Origin: Seiridium cupressi
Taxonomy: Eukaryota; Ascomycota; Sordariomycetes; Amphisphaeriales; Sporocadaceae
Assembly: GCA_036674765.1 (NCBI GenBank)
Contig: JARVKI010000033.1
Span: 186,001-250,000, forward strand
Direction of reading: 5' to 3'
DNA length: 64,000 bases
Position 1 is the stretch's first letter. The number at the start of each line of letters is the position of its first letter. Shown here in pieces: positions 11,043 to 20,936 of this stretch. The notes below the pieces were generated by a model, which was not told where the DNA came from, searched no databases, and saw only the letters and a program-made list of their open reading frames with translations. Position numbers and translations under genes: made by a program.

Positions 11043-11547
11043 GGTATAACATTCGGAATATATGTGATGCGATATCTACACCCGATTCGCAGTGTTGCCT
11101 ATTAAATAGCGAGCGAACACGAATAAGTGAGAGTTGGACCTGTTGAGCCCGTGTCTGCAACATGGTAAATTATATATTCTTTGGAGCACTCATTATTGTT
11201 TGGTGTGCTTGGAAATTGGTATGTTCTGCTGTATATACCGCATATCAGAGACAGAAACCATCACGATAGTTCAATGTATGTAGTACGATGAGATCATCCA
11301 ACTAATCAGTCCGGTGGTGGACAGCAATTAGTTGACACGGTCTCTCAATATACGGAAGAGCACAAAAAGCAACAGCTGCGGGCGTGAAACCCCTAGCAAC
11401 CTAGCGTCTAACGGCCCCGTGAGCCGTCATCAAGCCGTTCGACCAAACAGGCTCCGTCACTCATCACAACAAAAGTTCAACCTCAATTTCGTTCTTACAC
11501 ATGAACACCAATATTACAATCTATACAAGGTGTCAAAAAGAGTTAAT
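11043..11547. other. intergenic
   Basis: About 500 nt. It contains a short upstream ORF starting near 11502 that runs through the start codon of the next gene in another frame. Otherwise nothing recognisable. Confidence 0.4.
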
Positions 11548-12323
11548 ATGTCGTCTGTAAGTCGTTCTGTGGATGAGTTTATTTTCAAACACTGACACGT
11601 CCAACAGGTAGAACATGAATCGGCGGGTGTCAGTGGCGTCACGCAGCTACTGAGAGCCATCGGAGGATGGGGCACACCGAGGTGAGAACAGGCCCAATGG
11701 CCAGTCCATATCAACGAATTTCAAGTCTACTTTACTGAACTGCCGACTTCCCTCCGCAGTGGACGTGGCTTACACATGTTCCGCTCCATGATCGTAGCAT
11801 CCTCCACCGCGGTACGCCCCCCCAAGCCCACCTCCCCCTTTTCATCCATGATATCATAATATCGCACACGAAAAACGGACATGTGCTTACAGAACACACC
11901 ACAAAACAGGCCGTCCTAGGCCTCTCCTTAGCCGCCACCCTAGGTCTCCTCACGGGCTCAGGGTCCGCGGGCTTCCTCGTCGGGTCCTGCATCGGCTTCG
12001 TGGGGGCGTCGATCGCGTACCACCGGGTGTCGTTGTCGCAGGCCATCATCGCCATGCGAGAGAACCCGCGGCTCATGCAGCTCCACCTCTCGTATAACTT
12101 CCCTCTGCAAGGTTTCCGATACATGCGTCAGTCCCAGCTGGAGGAGATGTACTGGAGGGGGAGCTTGCACCGACAGATGCTGCTGATTTCGGCATGGCAG
12201 AGCGCTTCGTCGTACCTGGATGATATTCATGAGACTCGCACACGCAGAGAGATAGATAAGCTTGTGCTTGGTGAGAGTCGGGGACTTGTTCTTGATGAAG
12301 GTGATGAGACGGATGAGAAATAA
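11548..12323 (+). CDS. small predicted membrane protein, four exons, function unknown
   Basis: Exons 11548-11556 (only 9 nt, encoding MSS), 11608-11681, 11760-11811 and 11910-12323 join in one frame to 181 residues. Introns are 51, 78 and 98 nt. The second has a clear ACTGAAC branch site and CCGCAG end. The third uses the acceptor AAAACAG rather than an earlier CTTACAG, which would hit a stop. The protein has a glycine-rich hydrophobic hairpin (about 44-85: VLGLSLAATLGLLTGSG then AGFLVGSCIGFVGASIAYHR) that could be one or two membrane segments. A basic amphipathic region with HLSYNFPLQGFRYMRQSQ and an acidic tail follow. I do not recognise the family; a mitochondrial or ER membrane location would fit but is only inference. 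The last exon is the safest part. Confidence 0.6.
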
Positions 12324-12550
12324 GAGTTTGGACATTTTCATATTCAACACACGTAGGAAGGTGAAGTAATCTAAGATGTGAATCCAATGCTTCATTTTGG
12401 AAGGTGTAAGCCGCTACCATATCCATATGCAAACCGAAAATCCTATAATGCATCGCTAAGACTGCGCGTCTTGACTGGGCTTGTCCCACAATGCATCTCA
12501 ACTCCTAGTGCTGGTCATGTCTAAATATGTCAGGTCAGTCCCTGAGAAGT

Positions 12551-13618
12551 TTAACCATCAACTTCATCTTTCAAATCATCCTCGTGCCCAGAAGCAGTAT
12601 CCACAATCTGCAGTTCGCCAGTATTGTCCCATTGGACTCGTCCATCATTGACGGCCTTACGTAATTCTTCTCCCAGGGGAACTCGCTCTCCGGTCTTTGG
12701 ATTCCAGTCCCAGTCTTCCTTCATCCACATCCAGCGGAGATAGGCCCTCAGCTCCTTATCCAAGGGCGCAACTCTCATCCACTCTGGTTGGAATTCTGGC
12801 TCCCTCCCTTTACCCATCCAATCTTGAGCACGGCCGAGTAGAACATCACGACAGAATATACGCCAACTATCAATGGCATACGGACCTTGTGTCATGTGCC
12901 CAATCTCCCAAGCTGATGCTCTTGAATCCTGGTCTTCGGAGGGAAGTTTTTCGCCAGCCCGCACGTCAGAACCGTCACCTGGCTTAGGGTAGTTTTTCAC
13001 TCCATACCGGACCGTGCTACTTGGTGGGTTTTCTATCCATATTCGAGCATACTTCTGGATCTGGGATGTTCGGACTACCGATAAGCCCAGTTGCTTGATC
13101 ATTGCTACGATCTCCCCCGAATCAGCCTCCATAAGCGCTTGAGGGGTCGGATACTTCTCCATGAGCTCGTAGAAGACGGGAACGGAGATCCTGCCGGGTG
13201 TTCGGACAAGGAAAGAGATGGCTATCATAAGTCTGAATGGATCGTCGGCGAGCTTTTCTTGAACAAGACCAAACCGAGGCGCAAAGAGTGTCGGAAAAGG
13301 CAAGGCAGAGACGGTGCCTCGAGCTGGTCGTGGACTCTTCGGCTTGATAGGACTAGGATTTGGTGTAACGAAATACTTGGATGTGGCCGCACGTTCTTTC
13401 TTTACACTTTGCGAAGCTGACCGGAGCGTTCGCTTGGTTTCTTTCGCAGGCTCACTGGTGGCAAGGCCCTCCTCGAGTGCTTGTCTCTCGGAAGCGGGAA
13501 TCTGCCTTGGTGTCTGTGACGCTGAACGTAACGCATATCTGCCACCCTCCGTACGTATGATGAGTGAATTTTCGGCTTCTAAAGCCGTACTGCCAGCCAC
13601 GGATGCTTTATCCAGCAT
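12551..13618 (-). CDS. MBD4-like HhH-GPD DNA glycosylase (no methyl-CpG domain seen)
   Basis: The frame gives 355 residues from the first ATG at 13618. Residues about 110-270 resemble the glycosylase domain of human MBD4: FGLVQEKLADDPFRLMIAIS, FLVRTPGRISVPVFYELMEK, YPTPQALMEAD, KQLGLSVVRTSQIQKYA, and the GPYAIDSWRIFCRD motif carrying the Asp expected at the catalytic position. Such enzymes excise thymine or uracil from T:G or U:G mismatches. The N-terminal 100 residues are Ser/Arg-rich with RYALRSAS and KRTLRSAS-like repeats and look disordered. The C-terminus RAYLRWMWMKEDWDWNPKTG is fungal. The frame is open upstream of the ATG as far as about 13793 and overlaps the end of the preceding ORF; it may be translated as an extension of that ORF (see the signal at 13710-13753). 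Otherwise it is a separate downstream gene. Confidence 0.82.
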   Translation of the reverse strand: MLDKASVAGSTALEAENSLIIRTEGGRYALRSASQTPRQIPASERQALEEGLATSEPAKETKRTLRSASQSVKKERAATSKYFVTPNPSPIKPKSPRPARGTVSALPFPTLFAPRFGLVQEKLADDPFRLMIAISFLVRTPGRISVPVFYELMEKYPTPQALMEADSGEIVAMIKQLGLSVVRTSQIQKYARIWIENPPSSTVRYGVKNYPKPGDGSDVRAGEKLPSEDQDSRASAWEIGHMTQGPYAIDSWRIFCRDVLLGRAQDWMGKGREPEFQPEWMRVAPLDKELRAYLRWMWMKEDWDWNPKTGERVPLGEELRKAVNDGRVQWDNTGELQIVDTASGHEDDLKDEVDG

Positions 13619-13709
13619 CTCGGCCCCCAATGACTCAAGGGTGCTAGGTGATTTCTGCGGTTGATATTCCGCTTGTTCTTGCCGCGATTCTCCGCTCAGG
13701 TCTTTCCTA

Positions 13710-13753
13710 CCACTCGTAGACTCCTGGCAGTCTACGAGTGGGTGTCTTTTAAA
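13710..13753 (-). promoter_or_regulatory. candidate -1 programmed ribosomal frameshift signal (slippery heptamer plus hairpin)
   Basis: On the minus strand, T TTA AAA (13753 to 13747) lies in the zero frame of the upstream ORF (codons TTA AAA = Leu-Lys 259-260) and fits X XXY YYZ exactly. After a 5-nt spacer (GACAC) comes a perfect inverted repeat: arm CCACTCGTAGACT, loop GCCAGG, second arm complementary over all 13 bp (13741 to 13710). The loop bases CAGG could pair with CCTG at 13700-13697 to make a small pseudoknot. A -1 slip puts the ribosome in a frame open through 43 codons into the ATG at 13618. The zero-frame stop TAG is inside the 5' arm. An insertion of the 32-nt palindrome (32 = 2 mod 3) would give the same frame relation, so a damaged single gene is the main alternative. 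Confidence 0.5.
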
Positions 13754-14526
13754 GACTCGCTGCCTTCTACTGTGCCATCATGTATTGAAGCCTGAGCATG
13801 TGTAACTGTAGCATCATTAGGAGCCGATACGTTGTCGTTGCTACGATACCAAACAGCCGCCTCTCTAAGAACTGGGACCGCAGGCGTAGGGTTGGACGGT
13901 CCATGCAACAGTGGCTCCCCGTTCTGTGACTTGATCAACGCTCTCTTAGCACGTCGGTTCTTCTTCTTCTCAGCTCTCTTGGCAGCCTTCTTAGCTTTCT
14001 TGCTTGGCACGTCAGTGTTCTCATCAGGTGCACCCTTTTCGAAGAAGTGAGACTCATTATGTCGCTTCCGTTTCCCCTTACGACCATTAGCCTTTAGTTG
14101 GTTTGGTGGCAGACGCTCCTGGCCATCATGGTTCGGGATCCCGCCTGAGGAATTCGCCACGATCTTCGTGAGGTACGTCAAGAGATCCTGTCCATCAAGC
14201 GACTTTGGGTCTGCATGGTTGGCCTTCAAAGACGTTGCGCACGATATTATCATGTCCCAGACTTCGACACCGCGCATCATGCTAAGCTGTTTGAAGTATC
14301 GGAAAGTATGAGGGTCGTACTGTCCCATGACAGCCATCATGCCTAAGTATTTCCGGTGGAATTCATCACAAGTCCACCCGACCATGTAGTCGTCGGCCAG
14401 CTGAGAATTTGCTGCGCTCTGCATGACTAATGATTCGTTGTTTTCGAGCCAGTCCATTATCTTCTGGGAAATCTTCTTCTCATCTGGAGGTGGGTATGCG
14501 ACTCTGTTCAAGTCAATTAAGCCCAT
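13732..14526 (-). CDS. upstream ORF of unknown function with basic nuclear-type segment, possibly the N-terminal part of the glycosylase
   Basis: 264 residues with the start at 14526. I do not recognise a domain. Residues 1-110 look like a folded helical unit (NRVAYPPPDEKKISQKIMDW, YMVGWTCDEFHRKYLGMMAV, then DPHTFRYFKQLSMMRGVEVW). Residues about 145-195 are strongly basic (KGKRKRHNES, KKAKKAAKRAEKKKNRRAKR), a likely nuclear localisation or nucleic-acid-binding tract. The tail is Ser/Thr/Asn-rich. It ends EGSESLKDTHS-stop, 113 nt before the glycosylase ATG. A -1 shift at its final Leu-Lys would make one protein of about 658 residues (260+43+355). An intron is a weaker option: GTAGAC at the stop with an acceptor CACCTAG 92 nt on also restores phase, but the donor is poor. 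Confidence 0.65.
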   Translation of the reverse strand: MGLIDLNRVAYPPPDEKKISQKIMDWLENNESLVMQSAANSQLADDYMVGWTCDEFHRKYLGMMAVMGQYDPHTFRYFKQLSMMRGVEVWDMIISCATSLKANHADPKSLDGQDLLTYLTKIVANSSGGIPNHDGQERLPPNQLKANGRKGKRKRHNESHFFEKGAPDENTDVPSKKAKKAAKRAEKKKNRRAKRALIKSQNGEPLLHGPSNPTPAVPVLREAAVWYRSNDNVSAPNDATVTHAQASIHDGTVEGSESLKDTHS

Positions 14527-15511
14527 CTATGGCACCTGGTGCCTATTTGTGTGAGGTCAGGTCCGTTTGTTGAGTTTCGACGATTACAAGAAGGGTATGT
14601 GCAATCACGTGCTTGCACATACAAAGGAATCGCGCATAAGAGGTGTAAGATGCGACTCCAAAAAAGGCCCAAACTGAACCTCTGCCACTGAAAAGACAAG
14701 GGCGTCGGCGGGGACAAAAATGAATGCTGAATTGGAAGTGGTTGTTGCAAGTCGCATTGCACTGAATAGACAATGGGGCAGGGTCTGGGGTAGCTCGGCT
14801 CGCCGTCGGAAAAATTTTGGTTGGCAAGTGTAAGTGGATGATCTCACTAACACACCGCTGAGGTTGCACTGGCCTTTGTGAGAATACCCTCGTTAGCAGA
14901 AAGAACCGCCAGCGCACTTGGCTCAAGATCGTGTCTGGATCTGTTGAAACTAGTTGGTGAATGATTCCACATCTACAAGGAAAAATTGCATGTATTGTTT
15001 GAAAAGCACTGCTTGTGCATGTTTACGAAGAAGAAAACTTGTATGGAAAGTTAGGCCTTTGTGATCGTTGGCGCTTTCCGATTGCCAGTGGGTGATTTGT
15101 TCCGTATGTGGATGCTGTGATGCAGAGCCAATTTGGAGATTTTCATCATGAGACGAAATCATGACAAGTAAACATTAAGGAGGGCTTTGCTGGCATGCAG
15201 CATCATCACCAGGCCAAGCCGTGCAACCTGGGGGAAATAAACATGTCTCTATTTTGTTTTGTTTTTTTTTGCTATGGTGACCGCGACTGAAAATAATGGT
15301 AAGGGGAGCCGGGTGGCTTTCTCTTCTAGCTGAAAATCTGACGGGTATGCTCATGATCGTGCCCTAACAGGTAGATGGATTATGTAGACATAAGGAACTT
15401 GATTTACACTCTAAAGTCACTATCCCCAACTGCTCCCCACGCTTCAAGTCTTTTGCTTCAAAACAAAGGAGCCCTTTGGGAGTCTAGTATTACATACAGG
15501 ATTTGTTTCGT
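14527..15511. other. intergenic, no gene supported
   Basis: About 1 kb upstream of the 264-codon ORF and downstream of cytochrome c1 (both minus). Short minus-strand frames at 14517-14926 are low quality and probably leader sequence. A T-rich run (gttttttttttg-like) is near 15257-15270. Confidence 0.45.
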
Positions 15512-16790
15512 CTAGAGCCGCATGTTCCTGGCGGCCTTGGGAGGGTCGTAGACCGTCTTTCTCGACTTGATTGTGGCCCACTTGTATCTCTTCACCCAGA
15601 TGCTGAGAGCAGTAAGAACTGCAGTGACAGTCAGAACCTTCAGACCCATCTTCTTGCGGTCGTCCATCTCGGGCTCGGCGGCCCAGTTGAGGAACTCGGT
15701 GACATCCTTGGCCATCTGAGAAGTCGAGGCAGGAGTCTCGTCCTCATATTCGACCAGACCGTCGTACAGGACACGAGCCATAGCGATTCCAGTGCCGGGG
15801 AAGTAAGGGTTGAAGTTCAAGCCAGACTGAACCTGAGCACCAGCCGGGGGCTCCTCAGGGTAACCAGTCAACAAGCTGAAGATGTAGTTGCAGCCACCGT
15901 GTCGGCCCTTGACAATCAAGCTCAGATCCGGGGGCAGAGCACCGTTGTTGGCAGCTCGCGCAGCCTCGTCGTTCTTGTAAGGGCTGGGAATGTAATCAGA
16001 GAGCTTTCCAGGTCGCTTCTCGATTTCACCCTCATCGTTGGGCTCCGTGTCGTACTCGTTCTCCTCGGCCAGTTCCTTGGCCTCATCGACAGTCAAGACG
16101 GTTCCAACCAGAGTTCGGTAGGGGACGCGGCTAAGGGAGTGGCAGGCAGCGCAGACTTCCCGGTAGACTTGGAAACCTCGGCGAAGACTAGCGACATTTT
16201 TAGCAAGGATGAACCAAAAATGTAGGCATCGAATCTAGACTTACGCTTGATGGTCAAAGGTCTTTGTCCATTGCTCGTGAACCCAGGGGTACTGTGTAGG
16301 GTGCAGACTAAGTCACAAATCAGCATATGAGCCCATGGCGTGGAGTGAGCCACAATTGGCCAACGCGTTGCGGGAGCCGCGGTAGCCCCTTGTGCCCACT
16401 CTGGGTCAAGACAATCGAACGCACCCTTCCTCAGCAGGTGTCATGGCATGTGCGGTAGGTCCGTAGAGGTGATAGTACCACGCCACGGAGCCAATGGCTA
16501 CGGCTGTCGAGGCGGCGGCGGCCAAGTTCAGACGGGTAGGGGTTTCGGCAGCGGCGCCTGAGCTCGACGTCGAGGCCGATCGCTGCAAAATGCGTCAATT
16601 AGTACATATTCGGTAAAATGAAGCTCGTGGAAATGCCATTGAGATAGTCGCAGAGGCTCGGGAGTCCCTGGGGCATGTCTTTGGGACAGTCGGGATGATT
16701 CAATTGTCGTCGTACCTTGGTGAAGCTGGTGGCGCCATTTCGGGCACCGTTGAGAATGCGCGTCGAGCGCAGGCAGGATCTTGCCAACAT
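15512..16790 (-). CDS. CYT1: cytochrome c1, heme protein of mitochondrial complex III
   Basis: Four exons (16716-16790, 16425-16582, 16245-16307, 15512-16187) give 323 residues, the normal size. Introns are 133, 117 and 57 nt. Cytochrome c1 passes electrons from the Rieske protein to cytochrome c in the inner membrane. Visible parts are a mitochondrial presequence ([19 protein letters not shown]), an intermediate hydrophobic sorting segment ([19 protein letters not shown]), [16 protein letters not shown] across the second junction, then [20 protein letters not shown] with the heme motif [25 protein letters not shown] and [16 protein letters not shown] follow, the Met being the axial heme ligand region. 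The C-terminal membrane anchor is [20 protein letters not shown], followed by a basic matrix tail. An upstream in-frame ATG at 16847 would add 19 residues; 16790 matches the usual presequence. Confidence 0.95.
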
Positions 16791-19282
16791 GATGGGCAAG
16801 CTGCTCTTCAGGCGGGCGAAGTGCGGCAAGCTGTGTTGACGGGTCAATGGGTCGGCAGACTCGTGGTCTTGAGGTCGGTACTCGTAGCTGGTAAAACAAA
16901 AATGAGCACTTTTGAGGAGCCCGGCAAGAATCGCTCACATGGAATAAGCGTTCTGCTCATTGGCTAGACGGGCAGCTGGGAATCAGACCCACTCATCACG
17001 TGAATTTCTCGCTAGCCACCAATTCTATCGCGAACAATCGGAAGCAACATCATTAAGTCGGGCGCGCTAATTGCTCCTCTTGATAGTTGATTGTTTCTGC
17101 TACTATCTCAGAGAACATGTATCATGCCATCGTCATTTATGCAGTAGTACGTAGTAGACAGGGTCTCAACTCTTAGTTGAAATTTCATTCAGTCGTTTTT
17201 CTTTGGTGTTAACACTCGATATATCAAACCTGCGGTATCGAGGCTATTCTAACCTTTATCTAGTAATACCAGCCCAATCTGCCTAAAACTTTTTGTTCTC
17301 GGTAGGCAAAGCCAAAAGAAATATCTCGGATCTCCATTAGAGGGGAGGTGCATCATTATTTAACAAGTGATTCTTGATTTAAAATATATATTTCTTCTTC
17401 TTTCTCGTTTTATTTGCTTCTCAGTCGTCCTCGACCATAGACCTACGCAACTTGTATCTGTGTCGATTCATGCAAGATGCTTGACCTGGAGGCGAGTCCG
17501 ATCGAAATGACTAGGGCTCAATCTCGTCTCCCAAAGGCACCGAGCCAGCACTGGTCTCTGCATAGATCTTGATGTTTTCTATTCTTGTGACAGCCATGTT
17601 GAAAGTTTTAAACTGCGAGATAACCGCGGCGACGGCTGCTCTGGGGCCTGGCTGAGTGGCCTGTAACTGCGACTAAGCGCGCACACTGCATTACTACGAC
17701 AGTTGAGCCATGTGTGATTGAAATTGACTTTGACTATTCTACAAGAAAGTGTCTATTCGTCCCGTAAAAGATGCGCCAAAAAGAAGAACGTTGTGGGGTT
17801 CAACGTCAACAAGGATGTCCGTTGCTTTCAATTATGTTACGGGCTGTATCGAATCAACACCTCTCACGACCCCATGTGACTCTGGTTACTTAGCAAGACT
17901 CTACTTACCAGCAGTATCTTCGATGATTGGGCTTTGAAAATGACTGATCGGGGAGAAAGATTCCGTGAGGAATATGTAGATTATTGATTTTAAACACTAC
18001 TAGACGCATTCTTCGCCTAACGTACCTCTCCTGAATTCACGTCATCGAGGCAAGCTCCGATCCTTCTACTATCCCCAATCATCGTTCACCGAACCGGCAA
18101 CTACGTCTAATGTGGACTGTTGTAGGGCTGACACAGCCACACACGCCGAGGGATCAGAGCATGGTGTATAACCTATTGAGTGGCCCATGAACATACTGTT
18201 GGAGGTTAAAAAAGCCACAATATTGATTGTTGTTGCTTTTGATGGCCAAATACCCAAGGCGTGGTCTAAAACTCAACGGCCATTTGTCGTGATAGGGGAG
18301 TATAATGCCCAAAGCCGATATGAGATCTATTCATGCTACCGATTGGTCCTATTTGCCTTCAAATCATGCTTCAAGTACTATGTAGGACCTATTCGGCCAT
18401 TCACTAACATGTAGAACGATGTGATTTTTTGATGCAACTGGAGTGCGACAGCTGGTTGGTGATGTCTTTACCTTACCTTGATAGGTTTCACGCTTCCAAA
18501 GTTCTTTACCAATGAGCTCGAGCGTGATGGCACCCAGCACCCCTCCCGGTCTCTAATTGGTCCCAACAGGATGGCTCCATCAACCACCCACAGCGACACC
18601 TGCAGCCATGGTGGGACGCGAAGTGCGGATGTTATCAATGTTGGTCAGACCACCGGCCGCTTCTACTTGCAAGAATGATTGAGGTAACAGAAATAGAGTT
18701 TCTGATCTACAGCCTGCTCTGCCTGCCAACACTCTACACTGCGTATCCCTGATTCTAACCGACAGCTCCATCGAATCTCTGCCTCCAGCATGTCGTAACG
18801 AAACACCACCCCCACCGGCATCAACTGCCGGAGAACATGGGTCGGCGCTTAGCAGTCTCCTTCGGAGGCTTTCCTGAAATAGTGATCGCCAATCTCCCAC
18901 CAGCCTCTGTATATCTTACTTGACAATTGCTTGCGACGTGCTCTGGAAAGAGTCAAGTGGGATTCTGAAGATATGTCGGATAGGGCATGTTGTCACGAAG
19001 GCAAGAGCGTGATGATGCGTAAAAACAATCAGAATTTATTTTGTTTTAACGGGGCATCCTCTCCTTGAGGCCTGCATGATGACCATTCGGTCTAATGTTT
19101 GCGCCACGGCTTCCTAGTGTTGATGATGGTCTCGATCCCCGAATATTCGGGGACACGACAAGCTACTCCCCGCTGCATCTTGATCAATTCCCGCTTAGTC
19201 ACATGGGGCTTCTTTTAACAGGCGTACGAGTCAACCATTAGATTCTTCTTGATCAAATAGAACGCGATTTAACGGAGTTAAA
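16791..19282. other. 2.5 kb without a supported gene
   Basis: Only short scattered frames are present. An AT-rich stretch lies about 17330-17410 (ttaaaatatatatttcttcttctttctc). No tRNA, rRNA or transposase signature was found. The left end should hold the cytochrome c1 promoter. Confidence 0.45.
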
Positions 19283-20100
19283 TCAATTTTCCGAGGTATT
19301 CTTCCTCGAATACGTGCCGCCTCTACGCGAAGAATCACCCAGCGAGCGCTCCAGTAGTTCATACTCTGCTTCGAGCTCCCCCTTTTCAATACATCTCTGC
19401 GCCGTTTCAGAATCGACAAGAACCGCTTTCCCTTCTCGAACAAGAAAATTATACTTGTTGATGTCGCCATGCTTGATACCCAGAGAGTGTAACTTGGTTA
19501 GAGCACCTCGACAGGCGGCCAGGTCTCCGATGTCAGCGGTCCTCGCGCCGTCTATGTACTCCACGACGAAGCCGATGACCCTCCCGGCCTCAGTCAAATG
19601 ACCGAGGAACTTGGGACCAACTCCCTGGCCATCAATCCATTCGTAAGCTGTTGTTTCGGCCTCAAAAAAGGGCATTTGCCAGGGGAACTCTGCAAACTTG
19701 ACGAGTAGGGCTTGGTCGAAAAGCGGATGCGTCACCACGTGAATATTCTGACGTAGACGATCGAGTTTCTTGAGCTCCAAATGATTAATCCGCGTGTGAT
19801 GCCATGTGTTTGAATCCCAGGCAAGTCGCTGCGCGTATAACGGGAGAACGTGGGGTGCCCACTTAGAAGGTCCTTCGAGATGTGACCCTCGTTCCAGTCA
19901 CCGGAAGGAAAGGGCGGCAGCGCCGCAAGTAATACCGGCGCAAAGGTACGGTCATCCCTTGGTATGACACCGGGGTCGACGGTGACATACTTGACATGCT
20001 TCCCGTCGACCAAAAAGCGGTATTCGCTCTCGTCATCGTCGTTAGAATCGACAAGTGCTGCCAACAGCTGGACGTTGCTGTTGCGTGTGGGTGTCATCAT
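19283..20100 (-). pseudogene. small protein-kinase-like/APH-fold phosphotransferase gene with a frameshift
   Basis: Two overlapping frames encode one fungal family of about 270 residues. The first part (from ATG 20100) has EYRFLVDGKHVKYVTVDPG, HPTFSRYTRSDLPGIQ. The second has INHLELKKLDRLRQNIHVV, FAEFPWQMPFFEAETTAYEW, VGPKFLGHLTE, FVVEYIDGARTADIGDL, and the kinase catalytic loop SLGIKHGDINKYNFLV followed by VLVDSETAQR (the DFG-like position reads DSE). Reading from LPGIQ into WHHTRINHLELKK needs a -1 shift (a lost base) around 19801-19812. No slippery heptamer and no possible intron is there. The catalytic HGD, Asn and Asp residues remain, so the lesion may be recent, a strain allele or a sequence error. 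Confidence 0.7.
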
Positions 20101-20732
20101 GTAATGTGGAGCCGATGATCTAGACGGGCGCCTTGGTTAGAAGAAAACATGTCGGCCATAAGATTGAAGTGGCGGATGCACACAAATTGGTGGAAGATCG
20201 GGCAGCTATGATTGTGAAAGTGACCATCATCCTCATGCAGGGATTAGAGGAAGAAGGCCAATTTGTAGAAAGCCGGGCGGCTCCCAAAACTTATGAAGAT
20301 CAGCTAGTTAGTGGATATTTTGAGGCAGCGCTTTTGAGACCTATCAGATTCTATCTGGAAGCGCAGGCAACCAAAAAAGTGTGCCGAGACAGGAATAGTT
20401 GCCTCCTCTGAGAGAGAGCTAAATGTAGCCATGCCAGGCCCTCGGCGGCTGAATTTCCTGGGGCCCGCTTTAGTTAGTGCAAGCGCGTGTTACGGACTTT
20501 GGCCAGCCTGCCTAGAAGCATCAGCGTTATTAGAACAGTATAAAATATCCGGTCCGTCGTCTAATCTAAAAACCTATTCTGAATCAAGCGAAGCATTATC
20601 TTCCAGACTCGAGGACCTCACCTTCACTAGACTATTACTATCCATCACATAAGTGAGTAATTAATTCTGGCGTCTATGAATTATTCAAATTCTAATATCA
20701 CCAGGCACTCTATCTGCCGCGGCCTCTCGGCC
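20101..20732. other. intergenic
   Basis: 632 nt between divergent genes. A 92-codon plus-strand frame (20133-20411) has no recognisable feature. Nothing else is seen. Confidence 0.4.
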
Positions 20733-20936
20733 ATGTGTACACAGTATTATCGCATGTACTCCTGTGGCTGTAGAAAGGAGGAGCAGTATGAGCAGTATGA
20801 GCAGTATGAGCAGTGCCAAGCGCGTTTCGGTACCAACGTCAAGTGCACCCCGTTATCCTGGGTGGCTTTGGATCCGTCCCTTCACATGTGCAAGAAGCAT
20901 ATGGTGAAAGAGGGGAAGGATGAGATGCGCCGTTGA
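20733..20936 (+). CDS. small Cys-rich protein with EQY repeat
   Basis: 67 residues from the ATG at 20733 (ccATGTG); an in-frame ATG at 20676 would add 19 less convincing residues. The start MCTQYYRMYSCGCRKEE, then CQARF, VKCTP and HMCKKH, gives six or seven Cys plus His residues in a spacing like the small fungal proteins that open MC-x-Y-x-C-G. These may bind zinc; their role is unknown. No signal peptide is seen, so it is probably intracellular. The middle holds three copies of EQY from an exact 9-bp tandem repeat. It is short, so support is moderate. Confidence 0.5.
   Translation: MCTQYYRMYSCGCRKEEQYEQYEQYEQCQARFGTNVKCTPLSWVALDPSLHMCKKHMVKEGKDEMRR
20781..20814 (+). repeat. 9-bp tandem repeat (gagcagtat) in coding sequence
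   Basis: Three exact copies of gagcagtat plus a partial fourth, encoding Glu-Gln-Tyr units in the small Cys-rich protein. The unit length is a multiple of three, so copy-number change would keep the frame. Confidence 0.9.

Noticed and set aside
13618..13735. ordinary intron joining the 264-codon ORF to the glycosylase (GTAGAC...CACCTAG, 92 nt)
   Set aside because: It restores phase, but the donor is poor and the branch site weak; kept only as a minor alternative to frameshifting.
14543..14926. 127-codon minus-strand frame upstream of the 264-codon ORF
   Set aside because: Cys/Phe/Leu-rich chance-like composition; more likely 5' leader or promoter.
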